64,000 nt of DNA from Buchnera aphidicola (Aphis nerii) (GTDB lineage Bacteria; Pseudomonadota; Gammaproteobacteria; Enterobacterales; Enterobacteriaceae), in NCBI RefSeq assembly GCF_005083105.1, contig NZ_CP034885.1, positions 62,001 through 126,000 of the forward strand, given 5' to 3'. The position numbers and the translations under genes are program-made. Below the pieces are notes generated by a model. The model ran no database searches, was not told the origin of the DNA, and saw only the letters and a list, made by a program, of their open reading frames with translations. This document shows, in pieces, positions 61,326 to 64,000 of the stretch (positions are counted from its first letter, which is position 1; each line of letters opens with the position of its first letter).

Positions 61326-62600
61326 ATGAATTATTTCAATTTAATCGACGAATTAAGACAAAGAAATTTAATCTACCATATTACCAATGAAAGTATCTTA
61401 AAAAAAAATATTGATCGTAATTTTATTTCACTTTATTGTGGTTTTGATCCCACTGAAGAAAGTTTACATGTAGGTCATCTTTTACCTTTAATCACTCTTA
61501 AACGATTTCAAATAATAGGTCATACTCCTGTTGTTTTAATTGGAGGCGGAACAAGTTTAATTGGAGATCCTAGTTTTAAAGAAAAAGAACGTTTATTAAA
61601 CTTTAGTAATAACATTGATATATGGACAATTAAAATAAGCAAACAAATATCTTCTTTCTTAGATTTTAATTGTGGTAAAAATAGTGCAATTATATTAAAT
61701 AATAAAACATGGTTTGAAAAAATTAATATTTTATCTTTTCTACGTGACATTGGGAAACATTTTTCCATTAATAGTATGATTAATAGAGAATCAGTAAAAA
61801 AACGCATAAAAACAATTGGTCAAGGAATTTCTTTTACAGAATTTTCATACAGTTTATTGCAAGCATATGACTTTTTTATGTTAAATAAAAAAAATCAAGT
61901 TTCTCTTCAAATCGGAGGATCAGATCAATGGGGTAATATTTCTTCAGGTATGCACTTAATCAATCGTATATTAAAAAAAGAAGTTTATGGTTTAACACTA
62001 CCTTTATTAATACAATCTAATGGTATTAAATTTGGGAAAACAGAATCTGGAACTATTTGGTTAGATCCGCAAAAAACAACTCCGTATAAATTCTATCAGT
62101 TTTGGAAAAACATAGATGATTCTAATGTTTATAATTTTTTAAGATTGTTTACTTTTTTAGATTGTAATGAAATTAATGATAGAGAAGCAAAAAAATATAA
62201 AAATGATCAAATTATTAATGATAAATCTTATTTAGCTAAATATCTTACTTGTTTAGTACATGGTGAAGAGAATTTATTATCCGTAGAAAGAATTACAAAC
62301 ATACTTTTTTTAAAAAATATTAAGAATATAAAAAAATCTGATTTACAGCAACTTAAAAAAGATGGTATACCTTTTATTGAAGTATATAAAGTGAAAGATC
62401 TTCCAGAAGCATTAGTTTTGTGTTCATTAGCTCAATCTAGAACTCAAGCAAAAAACATGATAATATCTAATTCTATATCTATTAATACGAATAAAATTAT
62501 AAATAAAAATCATGTTTTTCATGATAATGAAAAGTTGTTTAATCAATTTACTTTACTTTCAAGAGGTAAGAAACATCATTGTCTCATACATTGGAAATAA
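61326..62600 (+). CDS. tyrS: Tyrosyl-tRNA synthetase
   Basis: TyrS charges tRNA-Tyr. The 424-residue protein is exactly the enteric length. The class I signature is GFDPTEESLHVGHLLPL, the tyrosine pocket includes YSLLQAYDFFML and QIGGSDQWGNI, and the second signature is KFGKTESG, the usual bacterial TyrRS variant of KMSKS. A C-terminal S4-like RNA-binding domain is present (SRTQAKNMIISNSISIN). It converges with sufA, 13 bp away. Confidence 0.98.
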   Translation: MNYFNLIDELRQRNLIYHITNESILKKNIDRNFISLYCGFDPTEESLHVGHLLPLITLKRFQIIGHTPVVLIGGGTSLIGDPSFKEKERLLNFSNNIDIWTIKISKQISSFLDFNCGKNSAIILNNKTWFEKINILSFLRDIGKHFSINSMINRESVKKRIKTIGQGISFTEFSYSLLQAYDFFMLNKKNQVSLQIGGSDQWGNISSGMHLINRILKKEVYGLTLPLLIQSNGIKFGKTESGTIWLDPQKTTPYKFYQFWKNIDDSNVYNFLRLFTFLDCNEINDREAKKYKNDQIINDKSYLAKYLTCLVHGEENLLSVERITNILFLKNIKNIKKSDLQQLKKDGIPFIEVYKVKDLPEALVLCSLAQSRTQAKNMIISNSISINTNKIINKNHVFHDNEKLFNQFTLLSRGKKHHCLIHWK

Positions 62601-62613
62601 ATTCAAATATCTA

Positions 62614-62997
62614 TTAGTTAATCGAAAAACTTTCTCCACAACCGCAAAATTTATCTAATTTTGGATTAGAAAATTTAAATATTTGATTAATGTTATTTTT
62701 TATAAAATCAATTTTAATACCATCTACTAATGGAATGTCTTTTTTATCAATTTGTATTAAAATATTTTTATGAATAAAAGCTATGTTGTTTGCTTCTGAT
62801 ATATTCTTACTATTAATTAATTCCATGATATACCTAAAACCTGCACATCCAGATTTTTTTACAGTTATTTTTATTCCTTTATTATCTGTATTAAGATTAA
62901 TTAAAAATAATATTTGTTTTATAGCATTTTGAGTAATTTTAATTCCTTTCAATTTATATTGATTAAATAGATAAGATTTGTTTTGTTTTTCTTTCAT
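62614..62997 (-). CDS. sufA: A-type iron-sulfur carrier SufA
   Basis: SufA holds iron-sulfur clusters and passes them to target proteins; in this window these include RsxB, RsxC and Nth. The 127-residue protein has the three conserved cysteines: KKSGCAGFRY, and the C-terminal CGCGESF pair. The sequence NQIFKFSNPKLDKFCGCGES resembles SufA more than IscA or ErpA, and position beside ydiK fits the enteric suf neighbourhood. In E. coli sufBCDSE follows sufA, but here the gene ends against tyrS, so the rest of the suf operon is not linked. Confidence 0.9.
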   Translation of the reverse strand: MKEKQNKSYLFNQYKLKGIKITQNAIKQILFLINLNTDNKGIKITVKKSGCAGFRYIMELINSKNISEANNIAFIHKNILIQIDKKDIPLVDGIKIDFIKNNINQIFKFSNPKLDKFCGCGESFSIN

Positions 62998-63214
62998 TTT
63001 TTCCTCTTTTATTAAATTTAATAAAAATAATATTTTTTAAATAAAAATGTAAATTATACTTATATTGTTTTTTATTTAAAGTTTGTTATTTTGCATATCA
63101 TTATTTTTAAAAGTTTAATATTTTAATGTACAAATAATAAAGTTTTTAAATTATTTTATACTAATCATCTATAATATAAAGATATTTAAAAAAATATTGA
63201 GGTGAGACAACTAT

Positions 63215-64000
63215 ATGCAAAATCCAAAAGAAAAAATGGATTTATCGCAGTTTATTTTATCATTAATATTTATTATTGCCATAAGCATTGCAAGTTTTTT
63301 GATAATAAAACCATTTATGTTAGGATTTTTATGGGCTAGTACAATTGTTATTTCAACTTGGCCTCTTATGTTAAAAATACAAAAATTTTTAGGAGGTCAA
63401 CGTTTAATTGCTGTTATTAGTATGATTATTATTTTGTTATTGTTATTTATTATTCCTATAGTACTTTTAGTAAATAGCTTGATTGCAACAAGTATTCCTC
63501 TTATCCATTGGTTTAGTTCAAATACTTTAGAATTTCCAGAATTAATTTGGCTTAGAGATATACCATTGATTGGAAAAAAAATTTTTATTAGTTATCAAGA
63601 ATTATTAGATAGTGATGGAGCCGAATTAATTAAAGAAGTTAAGCCGTATATGGGTCGTACCACTGAGTTTTTTATTTTGCAAGCTAAAAATTTTGGATTA
63701 TTTGTAATGCATTTAACTTTAATGTTGTTATTTAGTATCTTACTTTATTGGAATGGTGAAAAAATTAGTAATTTAGTACGTCAATTTGCATCTCGTATCC
63801 ATGCTAAAAATGGCGACGCTATTATTTTACTTACAGTAAGAGCTATCAGATCAGTTGCATTAGGAGTTGTAGTAACAGCATTAATTCAAGCTTTTTTATC
63901 TGGTATCGGTTTGTTAATTTCAGGTGTTCCATATTGGACACTATTAATGATTTTAATTGTTTTTTCTTGTTTAATACAACTAGGTCCATTGCCTATTTTA
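63215..64000 (+). CDS. ydiK: YdiK, AI-2E-family membrane transporter (partial, runs off the window)
   Basis: YdiK belongs to the AI-2 exporter (UPF0118/PerM-like) family of inner-membrane proteins; its substrate is not known. The 262 residues inside the window start MQNPKEKMDLSQFILSLIF and match enteric YdiK closely: KPFMLGFLWASTIVISTWPL, FIIPIVLLVNSL, LLFSILLYWNGEKI, and RAIRSVALGVVVTALIQAFL. The frame is still open at base 64000, so roughly the last 110 residues are outside. A GAGGTGAG ribosome site precedes the ATG. It is divergent from sufA across 217 bp. Confidence 0.93.
   Translation, partial: MQNPKEKMDLSQFILSLIFIIAISIASFLIIKPFMLGFLWASTIVISTWPLMLKIQKFLGGQRLIAVISMIIILLLLFIIPIVLLVNSLIATSIPLIHWFSSNTLEFPELIWLRDIPLIGKKIFISYQELLDSDGAELIKEVKPYMGRTTEFFILQAKNFGLFVMHLTLMLLFSILLYWNGEKISNLVRQFASRIHAKNGDAIILLTVRAIRSVALGVVVTALIQAFLSGIGLLISGVPYWTLLMILIVFSCLIQLGPLPIL

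Noticed and set aside
61326-62600. KFGKT in place of KMSKS in TyrS
   Set aside because: This is the usual form in bacterial TyrRS, not a degenerate motif.

Overview
The window is a compact, very AT-rich piece of a reduced gammaproteobacterial chromosome. Gene content, gene order and protein similarity all point to Buchnera aphidicola, the aphid endosymbiont. The proteins resemble those of enteric bacteria closely, but genes are shortened, A-tracts are long, gaps are decayed, and I see no phage, insertion sequence, CRISPR or transferred island. The last gene (ydiK) runs off the right edge.

Layout: (1) 1-9.0 kb: tsaD, ribB, a kinase-only hldE, cca, uppP and the sugar phosphotransferase block cysK-ptsH-ptsI-crr. 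(2) 9.0-13.3 kb: ligA, tRNA-Lys and tRNA-Val(UAC), gltX, tRNA-Ala(GGC). (3) 13.4-23.8 kb: a flagellar basal-body/export cluster, fliE facing fliFGHIJK-MN-(OP)-QR, with no fliL and with fliO and fliP in one reading frame. (4) 23.9-36.4 kb: rpmB-rpmG, a short tamB, ppa, pmbA, RNase P RNA, rsmI, fabB, talA-tktB and dapE. (5) 36.4-39.7 kb: a BamC stub, dapA, aroC, smrB. (6) 40.0-47.0 kb: the complete hisGDCBHAFI operon. (7) 47.4-52.8 kb: gnd, dcd, metG, tilS, tRNA-Val(GAC). (8) 52.9-61.2 kb: ribE, the rsxABCDGE electron-transport operon, nth and a degenerate priA. (9) 61.3-64 kb: tyrS, sufA, ydiK (partial).

The genes fit an endosymbiont: histidine, lysine (dapA, dapE), chorismate (aroC) and riboflavin (ribB, ribE) synthesis; glucose uptake and the pentose phosphate pathway (ptsHI-crr, gnd, talA, tktB); and a minimal information-processing set. 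The flagellar genes look like an export apparatus and not a motor. FliG has lost all five charged torque residues of its C-terminal domain, and FliM has lost the CheY-binding motif, while assembly contacts and export genes remain.

The most notable observations are cases where part of a protein has been discarded and a specific part kept. PriA has lost its ATPase/helicase motifs but keeps all eight zinc cysteines. BamC is reduced to a lipoprotein anchor plus the segment that matches the BamD-binding lasso. HldE is kinase only. Cca lacks its HD phosphohydrolase motif. rsxC is broken in the genome by one extra base in an A10 tract, a site type known to be corrected by transcriptional slippage in Buchnera. 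FliO-FliP carries an A9 tract exactly at the domain junction. I found no wholly new multi-gene system. The novelty lies in these pared-down proteins.
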